Below are positions 62,470 through 64,000 of a stretch of 64,000 nt of DNA, in pieces (positions within the stretch are counted from its first letter, which is position 1; every line of letters begins with the position of its first letter). This DNA is from JAOAPY01 sp038237475. Its GTDB lineage: Bacteria; Acidobacteriota; Blastocatellia; Pyrinomonadales; Pyrinomonadaceae. A model generated the notes under the pieces. That model was not told the DNA's origin. It did not search any database and saw only the letters and a list, made by a program, of their open reading frames with translations. The stretch spans positions 248,001 through 312,000 of the forward strand of contig JBBRYS010000002.1 in assembly GCA_038237475.1 (NCBI GenBank), read 5' to 3'. Made by a program: the position numbers and the translations under genes.

Positions 62470-63774
62470 ATGTTTATCGGCGCTATTGGATGTGAACCAC
62501 TGCAACTGGCGCGAGTTCATCTGGAAAACTCGCGGTCACTCGAAGTCTATCGCCGTAACGGCGGCTACCAGGCGATTAAGAAAGTGCTCGCTTCGATGTC
62601 GCCTGAGGACGTGATCAATGAAGTGAAGAAGTCGGCGCTGCGCGGTCGTGGCGGCGCGGGTTTTCCCACCGGATTAAAGTGGAGCTTTGTCCCGAAGGAC
62701 TCGCCAAAACCAAAGTACGTCGTCTGTAACGCAGACGAGTCAGAGCCCGGCACTTTCAAAGATCGCTACCTGATGGAACGCGATCCGCACATGCTGATCG
62801 AAGGCATGTTGATCGCCGCCTACGCTCTAGGCGCAAAGGTAAACTACATTTATACGCGCGGCGAGTATCGTTATCTGATCGACATTATGGACCAGGCGCT
62901 CGCCGAAGCGCGCGCGGCCGGGTTACTGGGGCACAGAATTTCAGGCACTGAGTTCTCCTGTGAGATCTACACCCACACCGGCGCGGGCGCTTACATCTGC
63001 GGCGAAGAGACCGCGTTATTAAGCTCGCTGGAAGGGATGCGCGGCCATCCGCGAATGAAACCTCCCTTCCCGGCTGTCTCAGGCCTCTACGCCAGTCCCA
63101 CTGTCGTCAATAATGTCGAGACGCTTACCGCGGTGCCGGACATTATCAAGCTGGGCGGCGAGGCGTATCAAAAGTTGGGTACGGAAAAAAGCGGCGGCAC
63201 CAAAGTCTGGTCGGTCTCGGGCCACGTGAATCGACCGGGAGTCTACGAATTGCCCATGGGCTACGACGACATGGAAAAATTCATCATGGAAGACTGTGGT
63301 GGCATCGCCGCTGGCCGGCAGTTGAAGGCCGTGATTCCCGGGGGCTCATCGGTATACATCATGCCCGCCAATTCCATCATCGGCAAAGATGTGCGCATGG
63401 ACTATGAGGGGCTGGTGGCCGGGGGCTCGAGCGTCGGTTCGGGCGGCTTCATTGTCATGGATGAGACTGTCGACATCTTTGAATCTACGAAGAATCTGAC
63501 CGAGTTCTATAAGCACGAATCGTGCGGTTGGTGTACGCCCTGCCGCGAGGGCACGGACTGGCTTGTCAAGATCTTTAAGCGCATCGACAGCGGCGGCGGC
63601 CGGGCTGACGATCCGCAGTTGATGTTGGACCTCTGTGACAACATCGAAGGCAAGTCCTTCTGTCCGCTCGGTGACGCTGCGGCCTGGCCCATTCAGTCAG
63701 CCGTGAAGAGATTCCCGGAAGATTTTGCAAAGCATCTGCAGGTAAACGACGACACCGATCTTGAAGGAAATTGA
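62470..63774 (+). CDS. nuoF: NADH-quinone oxidoreductase subunit F
   Basis: NADH- and FMN-binding subunit, 434 residues. RGRGGAGFPTGLKWSFVPKD (FMN/NADH), NADESEPGTFKDRYLMERDP, CGEETALLSSLEGMRGHPR and the N3 cluster motif SCGWCTPCREGTDW with a later Cys in SFCPLGD are intact. Follows nuoE. Confidence 0.98.
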   Translation: MFIGAIGCEPLQLARVHLENSRSLEVYRRNGGYQAIKKVLASMSPEDVINEVKKSALRGRGGAGFPTGLKWSFVPKDSPKPKYVVCNADESEPGTFKDRYLMERDPHMLIEGMLIAAYALGAKVNYIYTRGEYRYLIDIMDQALAEARAAGLLGHRISGTEFSCEIYTHTGAGAYICGEETALLSSLEGMRGHPRMKPPFPAVSGLYASPTVVNNVETLTAVPDIIKLGGEAYQKLGTEKSGGTKVWSVSGHVNRPGVYELPMGYDDMEKFIMEDCGGIAAGRQLKAVIPGGSSVYIMPANSIIGKDVRMDYEGLVAGGSSVGSGGFIVMDETVDIFESTKNLTEFYKHESCGWCTPCREGTDWLVKIFKRIDSGGGRADDPQLMLDLCDNIEGKSFCPLGDAAAWPIQSAVKRFPEDFAKHLQVNDDTDLEGN

Positions 63775-63800
63775 GTAGCAGGTTAGGCGAGGCGCTCTTA

Positions 63801-64000
63801 ATGAGTACTGAAGTAATCAAAGTTACAATCAACAACAAGGATATTCAGGTGCCCAAGGGCGCGCGGCTGATCGAAGTCTGCCGCGACAACGGTTTTGATA
63901 TCCCCTCGTTCTGCTACTACTCAGACCTTGCTCTGCAAGCATCCTGCCGCATGTGCCTGGTGCGCATCGATAAGATGCCGAAGCTGCAGACCTCATGCAC
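63801..64000 (+). CDS. nuoG: NADH-quinone oxidoreductase subunit G, 3' truncated by window edge
   Basis: The first 66 codons of the large iron-sulfur subunit. MSTEVIKVTINNKDIQVPKG begins a 2Fe-2S ferredoxin-type domain with Cys ligands in IPSFCYYSDLAL and ASCRMCLVRID. GAGG precedes the ATG by about nine bases. It follows nuoF in the usual order; the rest lies outside. Confidence 0.93.
   Translation, partial: MSTEVIKVTINNKDIQVPKGARLIEVCRDNGFDIPSFCYYSDLALQASCRMCLVRIDKMPKLQTSC

Overview
The window looks like a piece of the chromosome of an Acidobacteriota-type bacterium, most likely class Blastocatellia (Pyrinomonas-like). This is an inference from gene content, not from a marker gene. It rests on a large secreted protein with a beta-propeller, a Solibacter-type C-terminal domain, lamin-tail domains and an LPSPSPTP repeat, on a 316-residue protein whose N-terminus I associate with Acidobacteriota, and on nuoA-G, SCO and peptide-uptake genes of matching style. 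I see no rRNA, tRNA, CRISPR array, insertion sequence or prophage. Codon use looks even and moderately GC-rich by eye.

Layout. 1-7.5 kb (+): a cell-wall and phosphosignalling cluster of penicillin-binding protein (5' end outside), FtsW/RodA, PP2C phosphatase, Ser/Thr kinase with an outer SH3-like domain, a possible 53-residue protein and an FhaA-like FHA protein. It resembles the actinobacterial pbpA-rodA-pstP-pknB-fha locus. 7.7-13.4 kb (-): a four-gene signalling operon of PocR-GAF-GGDEF cyclase, a 752-residue protein joining a degenerate P-loop ATPase to an RsbW-like domain, a STAS protein and a GAF-HD-GYP protein. This is the best candidate for an undescribed system here, since it places c-di-GMP synthesis and breakdown around a partner-switching pair. 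13.7-22.7 kb (-): an oligopeptide ABC transporter with two binding proteins, with a methyltransferase on the other strand between them. 22.7-24.3 kb (-): coaE and folD. 24.4-27.8 kb (+): a Slt-type lytic transglycosylase and a CusF-SCO copper protein.

27.8-35.6 kb (-): etfA, etfB, then fabF, acpP, fabD, fabH, plsX, rpmF and a YceD-type gene, read from a consensus promoter near 35.6 kb; fabG is missing. 35.7-39.0 kb (-): zinc-ribbon TPR protein, 3-hydroxyacyl-CoA dehydrogenase, thiolase. 39.2-42.9 kb (+): sugar nucleotidyltransferase, phosphohexomutase, a tiny DUF3309 protein, mutM and a broken hicB. 43.1-46.9 kb (-): a DPP-IV-type peptidase and a POT-family peptide transporter. 46.9-47.5 kb: a palindromic repeat, then a promoter-to-terminator unit that may encode an unclassified structured RNA, then a second inverted repeat. 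47.5-49.4 kb (+): bifunctional homocysteine methyltransferase/methylenetetrahydrofolate reductase. 49.4-51.6 kb (-): TPR protein and an epimerase-like protein. 51.9-56.6 kb (+): the large repeat protein. 56.6-58.7 kb (-): unknown 316-residue protein, thiS and thiG. 58.9 kb to the end (+): nuoABCDEF and the start of nuoG.

Together the genes suggest a heterotroph that takes up and degrades peptides (Opp, DPP-IV, POT), oxidises acyl-CoA through ETF and complex I, and carries kinase/phosphatase and c-di-GMP/partner-switch signalling.
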